DNA of 11,083 bases from Syntrophaceae bacterium CG2_30_49_12 (GTDB taxonomy: Bacteria; Desulfobacterota; Syntrophia; Syntrophales; CG2-30-49-12): the NCBI GenBank assembly GCA_001873675.1, contig MNZP01000011.1, positions 1-11,083 of the forward strand, given 5' to 3'. The position numbers were made by a program, and so were the translations under genes. Below the pieces are notes generated by a model. It ran no database searches. It worked only from the letters and a program-made list of their open reading frames with translations, and had not been told where the DNA came from. This document shows, piece after piece, positions 5,159-11,083 of this stretch. Numbering within the stretch: the stretch's first letter is position 1; each line of letters begins with the position of its first letter.

Positions 5159-6979
5159 ATGAATTCAAACCAAAAACTGAATAAATGGGTGCAGGGGATG
5201 GCCGAAATGTGTAAACCGGCTAATATCCACTGGTGCGAAGGGTCACAGAAAGAATATGACAATTTGTGCGAACTCATGGTAAAGTCAGGCACTTTTCTCA
5301 AACTGAACGAAAAGAAGAGGCCGGGCAGTTACCTTACCAGGTCAGATCCAGGCGATGTGGCGCGTGTGGAAGACAGAACTTTTATCTGCTCAAAAAACAG
5401 AGAAGACGCCGGGCCTACAAATAACTGGGGTGACCCCCAGCAGATGAGGAAAGTGCTTACAGGCCTGTTTAACGGCTCCATGAGGGGGAGGACCATGTAC
5501 GTCATTCCTTTCAGTATGGGCCCCCTGGGCTCTGATATCGCTCATATTGGCGTGGAACTAACCGACTCACCCTATGTAGTATGCAACATGAGAATTATGA
5601 CCCGCATGGGAGAAGCCGTCCTGGATATTCTCGGTCCAAATGGTGAATTCGTTTCCTGTCTCCACTCGGTTGGTATGCCCCGAAAGAAGGGCGAGAAAGA
5701 TGTTCCCTGGCCATGTAACCCCGGGAACATTTACATTGCTCATTTTCCCGAGGAACGGACAATCTGGTCATACGGAAGCGGTTATGGCGGCAATGCTCTT
5801 TTGAGCAAGAAATGTTTTGCCCTTCGTATCGCCTCTTCCATGGCGTATGAGGAGGGTTGGCTGGCCGAACACATGCTGATACTGGGAGTTACCTCTCCCG
5901 AGGGGATAAAAAAGTATTTCACGGGAGCCTTTCCCAGTTTCTGTGGAAAAACCAACCTTGCCATGCTTGCACCCACGATTCCCGGCTGGAAAGTGGAATG
6001 CGTGGGGGATGATATCGCCTGGATGAAATTTGGCCCGGATGGGAGGCTGTACGCCGTCAATCCGGAAAATGGCTTCTTCGGGGTTGCGCCGGGGACATCT
6101 ATGGATTCCAACCCGAATGCCATGCTTGCCATGGGCAAAAACATGATTTTCACCAATATTGCTCTCACTTCCGATGGTGATGTCTGGTGGGAACAGATGA
6201 CAGATGAAGAACCGGAAAGGCTTGAGGACTGGAAAGGTCAGGTATGGCATCCGGGGTGCGGTCGGTTGGCTGCACATCCGAATGCGCGTTTCACGGCGCC
6301 GGCAGCCCAGTGCCCGATAATTGATGCTTCCTGGGAAGACCCCAGGGGTGTTCCCATCTCGGCGATCCTCTTCGGTGGCCGCCGTACAAACGTTGTCCCC
6401 CTGGTGCACCAGGCCTTTAACTGGCAGCATGGAACGTTCCTCGGTTCCATCGCCGGTTCCGAAACGACGGCAGCCGCAACGGGAGAAGTAGGTCAATTGC
6501 GGAGGGATCCCTTTTCCATGCTTCCCTTCTGCGGCTACCATATGGGTGATTACTTTGCCCACTGGCTTGCTATGGAAAAGAGGACCGAAAAAAGCAAGCT
6601 TCCAGGGATCTTCTATGTAAACTGGTTTCGTAAAACACCCGGAGGCAGATGGCTGTGGCCGGGTTATGGTGAAAACAGCCGGGTGTTAAAATGGATATTC
6701 GAACGGACGGAGGACAGGGGTAAAGCTGTGGAAACACCTATCGGCTATCTGCCTGCGGCGGATGCCATTGATACTTCCGGACTTGATATTCCGGCCGAAG
6801 ATATGGCAGAACTTCTCCGGGTAGATACCGGGGGGTGGCTGGAAGAAGCGGCCGGCATTAGGGAATATTACAGGAAATTCGGCGACAGGCTCCCCTCTGC
6901 CCTCTGGGACGAATTGGAGGCACTGGAAAAAAGGTTGATGAAACGTGACTATTCAGCCACTAAGACACCAAGACTCTAA
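5159..6979 (+). CDS. pckG: Phosphoenolpyruvate carboxykinase (GTP)
   Basis: PckG interconverts oxaloacetate plus GTP with PEP, CO2 and GDP, for gluconeogenesis or anaplerosis, in the cytoplasm with Mn2+/Mg2+. At 606 residues it has normal length for the GTP class. Landmarks are the R-loop ARVEDRTF (68-75), SYGSGYGGNALLSKKCFALR (the substrate/metal region), the P-loop AFPSFCGKTNLAM (257-269; Cys262, Lys264, Thr265), the metal-binding VGDDIAWM, and the omega-lid region GSETTAAATG (433-442). The P-loop has Phe261 where Ala is usual (FPSACGKTN). ATG 5159 follows GAGAGGAG and a good promoter. The last residues (YSATKTPRL and the stop) are encoded by the outer end of a mobile repeat beginning at 6945, so the native C-terminus has been replaced or extended. 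It is monocistronic or read through toward the Nudix gene. Confidence 0.97.
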   Translation: MNSNQKLNKWVQGMAEMCKPANIHWCEGSQKEYDNLCELMVKSGTFLKLNEKKRPGSYLTRSDPGDVARVEDRTFICSKNREDAGPTNNWGDPQQMRKVLTGLFNGSMRGRTMYVIPFSMGPLGSDIAHIGVELTDSPYVVCNMRIMTRMGEAVLDILGPNGEFVSCLHSVGMPRKKGEKDVPWPCNPGNIYIAHFPEERTIWSYGSGYGGNALLSKKCFALRIASSMAYEEGWLAEHMLILGVTSPEGIKKYFTGAFPSFCGKTNLAMLAPTIPGWKVECVGDDIAWMKFGPDGRLYAVNPENGFFGVAPGTSMDSNPNAMLAMGKNMIFTNIALTSDGDVWWEQMTDEEPERLEDWKGQVWHPGCGRLAAHPNARFTAPAAQCPIIDASWEDPRGVPISAILFGGRRTNVVPLVHQAFNWQHGTFLGSIAGSETTAAATGEVGQLRRDPFSMLPFCGYHMGDYFAHWLAMEKRTEKSKLPGIFYVNWFRKTPGGRWLWPGYGENSRVLKWIFERTEDRGKAVETPIGYLPAADAIDTSGLDIPAEDMAELLRVDTGGWLEEAAGIREYYRKFGDRLPSALWDELEALEKRLMKRDYSATKTPRL

Positions 6980-7146
6980 GATCATATAATTATTCTTTGA
7001 ATACCCTTTTTGATCAAGTATTTTATGTACGGTGTATGCCGCACCTACTATTTTTCTTGCAATGCCTTCTTCCTTTTCAGACAAAGTGGAAAAATTCATA
7101 TCTATCCTTCGTGCCTTAGTGCCTTGGTGGCTACCTGAACAGTTAC
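6945..7146. mobile_element. GxxExxY-type mini-element with imperfect inverted octamer ends
   Basis: The left end (6945-6980) reads GTGACTATTCAGC and then three 8-nt units of the form CACYAAGR (CACTAAGA, CACCAAGA, CTCTAAGA). The right end (7146 back to 7106), read on the minus strand, gives GTAACTGTTCA, a 4-nt insert, GC, and then CACCAAGG, CACTAAGG, CACGAAGG. The two ends are therefore imperfect inverted copies made of tandem octamers. Between them lies a truncated GxxExxY-family reading frame on the minus strand. Such CAC-AAGG repeats commonly accompany GxxExxY genes in related genomes, which I recall without a source to cite. The left end overlaps the pckG stop. This looks like an internally deleted, immobile copy. 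Confidence 0.6.
6953..7099 (-). pseudogene. Truncated GxxExxY-family protein
   Basis: ATG 7099 opens 48 codons. The first 28 (MNFSTLSEKEEGIARKIVGA followed by AYTVHKIL) match the N-terminal helix of GxxExxY proteins, which are normally about 120-130 residues and continue LGPGLLExxYE. Here the sequence departs after HKIL into DQKGYSKNNY and ends within the left element end, so the name-giving GxxExxY motif and the rest are gone. The ribosome-binding site GAAGG is formed by the last octamer of the right element end. The family's function is not established. The remnant also overlaps the end of pckG on the opposite strand, so it is not expected to be functional. Confidence 0.6.
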
Positions 7147-7179
7147 GATGAAACAAGTGAAACTGTCGCAGGATACAAT

Positions 7180-7635
7180 ATGACGGTGAAAGTAAAAAAA
7201 CGCTGTCCCCACTGTGGTGGAGAAGTAGAATGCTACCGAAACCCGCTTCCCACCGTGGATGTTATCATCGAGTTGGATGAGGGGGAAATCGTTCTTATAA
7301 GACGAAAAAATCCTCCGTGTGGATGGGCCATCCCCGGAGGTTTTGTTGACTTTGGAGAGTCCCTTGAGGATGCAGCCATCAGGGAGGCTAAAGAGGAGAC
7401 AGGTCTGGATATCGTTCTCTTGAAACAACTGCACACATACTCAAGACCAGACAGAGATCCGCGCCATCATACGATTACCACCGTCTTTATTGTTAGGGCG
7501 AGCGGCACGCCTGTTGCCGCCGATGATGCCGCACAGGTAGGCGCCTTCACAAAGGAAAACCTCCCCTCCCCTCTTATGTTTGATCATGAAGAGATCCTCG
7601 CAGATTATTTTCAGCAAAGGAAAGAAAAATTGTAA
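7180..7635 (+). CDS. Nudix hydrolase (ADP-ribose pyrophosphatase-like)
   Basis: The 151-residue protein has a perfect Nudix box, G54-x5-E60-x7-REAKEETGL (68-76), which binds Mg2+ and cleaves a nucleoside diphosphate linked to another group. An N-terminal CPHC (Cys9, Cys12), with Cys18 nearby, suggests a small zinc-ribbon-like segment found in one Nudix subgroup. The stretch YSRPDRDPRHHTITTVFIV (86-104) is typical of ADP-ribose or NADH-type hydrolases, so ADP-ribose is the best guess, not proven. ATG 7180 has AGGA 6 nt upstream. The stop TAA (7633-7635) lies inside the 24-nt mobile repeat. It is convergent with proC, 29 nt away. Confidence 0.9.
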   Translation: MTVKVKKRCPHCGGEVECYRNPLPTVDVIIELDEGEIVLIRRKNPPCGWAIPGGFVDFGESLEDAAIREAKEETGLDIVLLKQLHTYSRPDRDPRHHTITTVFIVRASGTPVAADDAAQVGAFTKENLPSPLMFDHEEILADYFQQRKEKL

Positions 7636-7655
7636 CTATTCAGCCATGACAGGCG
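7632..7655. repeat. Copy 2 of the 24-nt dispersed repeat, overlapping the Nudix stop
   Basis: It is identical over 24 nt to 2235-2258. Its second to fourth bases are the TAA stop of the Nudix gene, so the repeat sits exactly at a gene end, as does the related end at 6945. It occupies the convergent gap before proC. Confidence 0.8.
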
Positions 7656-7679
7656 GTGTCAGCGCTATTTACCACCGCC
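7652..7679. terminator. Weak candidate hairpin between convergent genes
   Basis: GGCGGTG (7652-7658) and CACCGCC (7673-7679) form a 7-bp GC-rich stem around a 14-nt loop, spanning the end of proC and the Nudix/proC gap. No T-run follows on either strand, so it is not a standard intrinsic terminator. It may only slow transcription. Confidence 0.25.
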
Positions 7680-8483
7680 CAATTCCCTGGCACGTGCGGT
7701 CGCTGCCTCTACAGCCGCCATCAGGGTAGCCCTGATCCTACCTTCCTCAAGGGCCTTCAGTCCCGCAATGGTCGTACCTCCCGGCGAGGTAACCATGTCC
7801 CTCAATTCCGCAGGGTGTTTACCGCTTACAAGGCAGAGCCTGGCTGCACCGAGGATAGTCTGTGCCGACAACCTCAAGGCTACGTCTCTACTCAACCCCA
7901 TACGGACACCTGCCTCTGAAAGCGCTTCAATAACGACAAACCCATAGGCAGGACCACTTCCACTGAGGCCGGTTACCGCATCCATGAGTTTCTCTTCAAC
8001 AAAAACCGTTATCCCCACGGAGTCAAAGATGAGACGGGCCAGGGCAAGGTCCTCTTCTCCCGCAAATCTGCCACAGGCAAGGGCGGTAACCCCTTCGCCG
8101 ATCATGGCCGGCATGTTCGGCATGGCCCTGATAACCCGAACTCCTTTCCTGAGATAACCCTCGATGAAACTCGTGGAAATACCCGCCGCAATAGAGATGA
8201 TCAATCCCGGTCTCTCGCCGGCGCCGGATATCTCCTCCAGAACTTCTGCCATATTCTGGGGTTTTACCGCCAGAATAACCGGATCAGCGCCCCCTGCAAC
8301 CTCTCTATTATCCTCTGTTACATGCACACCATAGAGTTCCTTGAGTTCCTCAAGCCTTTCCCCGACTACATCAGAGACCATTATCGCGCCTGCATTCAAC
8401 AGACCATGGGAGATGATGCTGCCGATAAGGACGCCTCCCATCTTCCCGCCACCGACGAATCCTATCTTTTTCCCTTTTAACAT
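7665..8483 (-). CDS. proC: Pyrroline-5-carboxylate reductase
   Basis: ProC reduces pyrroline-5-carboxylate to proline with NAD(P)H, the last step of proline synthesis. The 272 residues fit the family length. The Rossmann motif GFVGGGKMG is at 8-16, LAVKPQN at 71-77, RAMPNMPAMIGEG at 119-131, the substrate-binding TGLSGSGPAY at 171-180, and the C-terminal dimer/active-site helix start DMVTSPGGTT at 229-238. ATG 8483 is preceded by AAAGGGGAAAG. It lies 34 nt downstream of the DUF4301 gene on the same strand, so the two are probably co-transcribed. Confidence 0.96.
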   Translation of the reverse strand: MLKGKKIGFVGGGKMGGVLIGSIISHGLLNAGAIMVSDVVGERLEELKELYGVHVTEDNREVAGGADPVILAVKPQNMAEVLEEISGAGERPGLIISIAAGISTSFIEGYLRKGVRVIRAMPNMPAMIGEGVTALACGRFAGEEDLALARLIFDSVGITVFVEEKLMDAVTGLSGSGPAYGFVVIEALSEAGVRMGLSRDVALRLSAQTILGAARLCLVSGKHPAELRDMVTSPGGTTIAGLKALEEGRIRATLMAAVEAATARARELGGGK

Positions 8484-8517
8484 GTTCTTTCCCCTTTGAT
8501 AGCCTGGCGTCTGCCTG

Positions 8518-10053
8518 TTACGGCTGATGTTCCTCCCTCAGTAAATCATCGGCAGTCTTTACGGGATTAAATGTTTCCACAGGAACCTCAACGAAGACCG
8601 TATTCCAGAGGTACATGGAACCATTCCATAAACCGGGAAGCTCCAGCGCCTTTATCTCCTTTCCCTTTTCAGACTTCTGTGAAATACCGACAGTCTCCCG
8701 ATTGACAAACTGATGGAGATCGAATTTCCGTCCTCTATAGTCCCTCACCCCACATACAAGGTCAACGGGGTTAAAGTGAGTGGCTGAAGACCAGATGGCC
8801 CTCTGCGTTTGAGAATTTTTATCTATCTGAAATTCCTCTATAATCTGGAGGGATTGGGTCCCGTCCCTCTCATCCACCCAGAATGGGCCTCCCCCCGGTT
8901 CCCCTTCATTTTTAACCATGCCGCACACACGCAGGGGCCGGTACAACCTTTCACAAATGAAGACACGTTTGTCTAAAAGAGATAAATCCTTAAAACCCGC
9001 GGGAAATGTGATATTGAGTTTTTTTTGGCAAAAATCGCCTATCTCCTCCATCAGCTCTTTATTGACCATGTTATCCTCAGACAGGAGGCGTAAGTATCGG
9101 AAAATCTCTTTCTGAAGGGCGACTAAGTATCCCCCGAGGACCTTTTTATAAATGACCGTGGTTGGCTTTAATCTATCGGGAACAACATTGTCAATATTCT
9201 TGATAAAGATGATGTCTCCCCTGGCTCGATTTAAATTTTCCAGGAGGGCGCCGTGACCAGCCGGTCGGAAAACGAGGGAACCATCACGATTCCGGAAGGG
9301 GCGATTTTCCATATCTACCGCAATGGTATTGGTGGATGGCAACTGTGTGGAAAGCTCAAGATTAAACCTCACGTCGTAATGCTTTTCATAATCCCCCCTG
9401 ACCTGGAACAGATAATCCTCCACACCTTTTTTGTGTTCGTTGGAAACGGTAAAATGGAGACGACAGATACGGTTACCATCCCGAACATACAGGGCTGCCT
9501 CCACCAGTTGTTCCTCGAGGGCAGTTCGATTGCCTCCCGGATAGGCATGGAATTTAAGGAGCGCCTTGGGAAGCTGCCCATACTCTAAACCTATCGGCGT
9601 GAGGATATATTCCATGATCCTGGCAAATATTCCGCCCCTGATCAGATCCTGTATATTATCCCCCTTCCGCGAGACCGCTACACTCAAATCATCAAAGAAG
9701 GCAAATTTTTTGAGGTCCTGGGCAAATTTTGTGCTCTTTTCCTCAGAATCAAAACCGCCCCTCTCAATGACCCTGTACCAGTCCCTAAACATGCGGCTGG
9801 CCGCCCCGGAAGCGGGCACAAATTTCAGGAATCGTCCCTCAGCGGCCGCCTCATCGTAGGATGCGAGGAAGGCGGCCCGCTCCTCTTCAGGGCCCGTAAT
9901 ATCAACGATGCCATCATGGATGGTACAGGGCCTGTTCAACCTGATCGGGGGAACACCCCCTTTAAAAAGGTCAATCTGTTCTAAAATCCGCTCTACCGCC
10001 AGGCCTGTTGCTTCAATCTGCCTTACATCGGCTCGGTTAAAATAGTTTTCCAC
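8518..10053 (-). CDS. DUF4301 family protein, nucleotidyltransferase-like
   Basis: This is a 511-residue cytoplasmic protein. FVPASGAASRMF (78-89) resembles the glycine-rich nucleotide-binding loop of sugar-phosphate nucleotidyltransferases. It is followed by LLKFHAYPGGNRTALEEQLV (165-184), SNEHKKG (204-210), FRPAGHGALLENL (262-274) and IKNIDNVVPD (284-293). This set is what I recall of DUF4301, which is distantly like UDP-sugar pyrophosphorylases: a KxHxY-like segment, an acidic loop and a GHG loop. No activity is assigned to the family as far as I know. The start is GTG 10053 without a clear ribosome-binding site; it follows by a few nt the double stop of a truncated upstream frame, so its translation may once have been coupled to it. 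It precedes proC, but a link to proline synthesis is not implied. Confidence 0.8.
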   Translation of the reverse strand: MENYFNRADVRQIEATGLAVERILEQIDLFKGGVPPIRLNRPCTIHDGIVDITGPEEERAAFLASYDEAAAEGRFLKFVPASGAASRMFRDWYRVIERGGFDSEEKSTKFAQDLKKFAFFDDLSVAVSRKGDNIQDLIRGGIFARIMEYILTPIGLEYGQLPKALLKFHAYPGGNRTALEEQLVEAALYVRDGNRICRLHFTVSNEHKKGVEDYLFQVRGDYEKHYDVRFNLELSTQLPSTNTIAVDMENRPFRNRDGSLVFRPAGHGALLENLNRARGDIIFIKNIDNVVPDRLKPTTVIYKKVLGGYLVALQKEIFRYLRLLSEDNMVNKELMEEIGDFCQKKLNITFPAGFKDLSLLDKRVFICERLYRPLRVCGMVKNEGEPGGGPFWVDERDGTQSLQIIEEFQIDKNSQTQRAIWSSATHFNPVDLVCGVRDYRGRKFDLHQFVNRETVGISQKSEKGKEIKALELPGLWNGSMYLWNTVFVEVPVETFNPVKTADDLLREEHQP

Positions 10054-10059
10054 GGCTTA

Positions 10060-10169
10060 TTATTTCTTTTTGACCTTTTTCCTGTCCTTCACAAGTTGTT
10101 TCCTTTCCCTCAATAATCGGGATATGTCTTTCTGTCTTCTTGTAAGATAGTGAAGATAGAGTGAAGATA
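10060..10169 (-). pseudogene. 3' fragment of an unidentified small basic protein gene
   Basis: On the minus strand a frame leaves the RAYT element at about 10169 and ends at tandem stops (10062-10057) just before the DUF4301 GTG. Its last 30 or so residues are highly basic and helical (LHYLTRRQKDISRLLRERKQ, then LVKDRKKVKKK). Such a tail looks like real protein and not random sequence, but I do not recognise it. Nothing matching continues beyond the element, where the acetyltransferase begins. I infer that the element's arrival or a later deletion removed the 5' part. Chance coding in an A-rich leader is a fair alternative. Confidence 0.35.
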
Positions 10170-10356
10170 GGGGTCAGGTCTTGCAATCATGCAATTTCCT
10201 TGCTCCAAGGCGGCAATGGTTTCTGCGTATGCCACCGGTGACTATACCATGCAGGAAATCGCCATCTTTTTCAGCGTCCATTACGATTACGCGACTATAA
10301 GCCGAGCGGTAAAAAAGCATAGGGCATCTATGTATGATTGCAAGACCTGACCCCTA
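10168..10356 (+). mobile_element. RAYT/IS200-type miniature element with 23-bp perfect inverted ends
   Basis: Arms 10168-10190 and 10334-10356 are perfect 23-bp inverted repeats containing GGGGTCAGGTCTTGCAATCA. The 189-bp unit contains a 53-codon frame that is the C-terminal part of a REP-associated tyrosine transposase. The stop codon lies within the right arm, as in full-length elements with CKT ends. The rest of the transposase, including the HUH and Tyr motifs, is missing. It is therefore a non-autonomous derivative that a full-length relative elsewhere in the genome could still move. A short tandem duplication (GTGAAGATAG twice, 10150-10170) abuts the left arm. Confidence 0.8.
10189..10350 (+). 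pseudogene. C-terminal HTH remnant of a RAYT transposase
   Basis: The 53-residue frame runs from ATG 10189, inside the left arm, to TGA 10350, inside the right arm. The stretch SKAAMVSAYATGDYTMQEIA (6-25) followed by IFFSVHYDYATISRAVKKH matches the Y1-transposase C-terminal helix-turn-helix; the family form is roughly AYxxGxYxxxEIAxxFGVHYSTVSRxVK. It ends in DCKT. HYDYATISRA carries a small insertion against the usual HYSTVSRA. The catalytic N-terminal domain is absent. There is no clear ribosome-binding site. It is probably untranslated, although a free DNA-binding mini-protein is conceivable. Confidence 0.65.
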
Positions 10357-11062
10357 ATGACCCTTCGTTTATCTTCTCATAAGTCAGATTGCAAATCTTA
10401 CAGTTCCCGATCCCTTTCTCATCGAGATTAAGCCCTATTCCGCATTCACAAACCCAACCTGCAATCCTCCCAGGGTTACCCACAATTAAAGCATAATCCG
10501 GGACATCCTTTGTGACTACTGCCCCAGCACCGATAAAGGCATATCGTCCAATAGCATGGCCACAGATAATGGTGGCGTTAGCCCCGATAGTTGCTCCTTT
10601 CTTGATTAGGGTTGGGCGTAACTCATCCATCCGAGGAATTGCCGAGCGAGGGTTAAAGACATTGGTAAAGACACAAGAAGGTCCACAGAATACCCCGTCT
10701 TCTAAGGTCACTCCTTCATATATGGAGACATTATTCTGGATTTTGCAGCCATTGCCAATAGCTACATTTGGCCCAATTACCACATTCTGACCAATCCTGC
10801 AATTCCTTCCTATTCTTGACAGCAATTCTCGGTGAAGTAGATGAAAGGAAGAAAAATCGCTTATGAATGGGTTTTTCGTTACGGAATTATTTTTCGATAG
10901 AGAAAAGAAGGGGAAACTGGCACGCGTAGAGGCAATTTTTGGCGATAGGAGTTTGGGTTTATCGGGTAAGGAGCTATGTTTTGCGGAAAAATGGCGCAGA
11001 AGTCCCTTTCGATTTGGGCATCGCATAAAAAAAGTAGGAAGAAAAGATTGAGTGTTGCGCAA
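10328..11062 (-). CDS. Left-handed beta-helix N-acetyltransferase (WbpD/WlbB-like), both ends altered
   Basis: This belongs to the hexapeptide-repeat acetyltransferases that N-acetylate UDP-amino sugars for surface polysaccharides. In the 244-codon frame, recognisable sequence runs from about residue 73 (FHLLHRELLSRIGRNCRIGQ) through IQNNVSIYEGVTLEDGVFCG, NPRSAIPR (138-145) and KKGATIGANATIICG to TKDVPDYALIVGNPGRIAGW (184-203). A zinc-ribbon-like tail follows with Cys205, Cys207, Cys221 and Cys224. Residues 1-72 (TTG 11062 start, no ribosome-binding site) look non-native: serine- and phenylalanine-rich, without hexapeptide repeats. The true start is therefore uncertain and the N-terminus is possibly lost. 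The last nine residues (LGVRSCNHT) and the stop are encoded by the RAYT element arm. The rest of 10850-11083 holds nothing I recognise. It may still fold, but decay is likely. Confidence 0.75.
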   Translation of the reverse strand: MRNTQSFLPTFFMRCPNRKGLLRHFSAKHSSLPDKPKLLSPKIASTRASFPFFSLSKNNSVTKNPFISDFSSFHLLHRELLSRIGRNCRIGQNVVIGPNVAIGNGCKIQNNVSIYEGVTLEDGVFCGPSCVFTNVFNPRSAIPRMDELRPTLIKKGATIGANATIICGHAIGRYAFIGAGAVVTKDVPDYALIVGNPGRIAGWVCECGIGLNLDEKGIGNCKICNLTYEKINEGSLGVRSCNHT

Positions 11063-11083
11063 GACAGTTCATGGAGCCCTCAG

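Noticed and set aside
5768..6562. 264-codon leftward frame opposite pckG
   Set aside because: It is antisense to well-conserved PckG motifs and has no family resemblance.
10863..11051. 62-codon rightward frame, lysine/arginine-rich
   Set aside because: The composition is plausible and the opposite frame is doubtful here, but there is no ribosome-binding site, no recognisable motif and a stop just upstream; too weak to call as a gene.
1..11083. CRISPR array, tRNA or rRNA genes
   Set aside because: No regularly spaced repeats, cloverleaf-forming sequence or conserved rRNA stretches were seen on either strand.

Overview
The window reads as chromosomal DNA of a Gram-negative bacterium, most likely from the Desulfobacterota (former Deltaproteobacteria; Syntrophia-like). 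This is inferred from gene content: a GTP-type PEP carboxykinase, a class 1B PyrD/PyrK pair, an EIIA-Man protein placed beside rimI, a DUF4301 protein, and repeat families common in such genomes. It is not proven by any marker gene.

Layout. Positions 1-1450 are a visibly more AT-rich accessory edge. It holds the 5' end of a leftward, transposase-like gene whose ribosome-binding site lies inside a 15-bp hairpin; a small RAMA-domain protein whose natural start looks frameshifted; the broken C-terminal tip of a polymorphic-toxin-like protein, overlapping by 4 nt an intact small gene that looks like its immunity partner; and a strong candidate integron attC site (1322-1450). Positions 1474-4987 are a compact leftward operon, transcribed in the order EIIA-Man, rimI, pyrK, pyrD, fabG-like SDR. 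It diverges from rightward pckG (5159-6979) across a 171-bp control region with back-to-back TTGACA promoters and two inverted repeats. After pckG come a decayed GxxExxY mini-element, a rightward Nudix hydrolase, and a leftward DUF4301-proC pair (10053 to 7665). The right end holds a 189-bp RAYT-derived miniature element and a leftward hexapeptide acetyltransferase, probably for a surface polysaccharide sugar.

Functionally the core genes are ordinary metabolism: pyrimidine synthesis (PyrDK), proline synthesis (ProC), anaplerosis or gluconeogenesis (PckG), ribosomal protein acetylation (RimI) and PTS-type regulation (EIIA). The unusual content lies between the genes. Three families of short mobile sequences sit directly at gene ends and in two cases supply the last codons of the neighbouring protein: PckG ends in a GxxExxY-element end, and the acetyltransferase ends in a RAYT inverted repeat. 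A perfect 24-nt repeat (2235-2258 and 7632-7655) shares its core with the GxxExxY element end. I found no rRNA, tRNA or CRISPR array.
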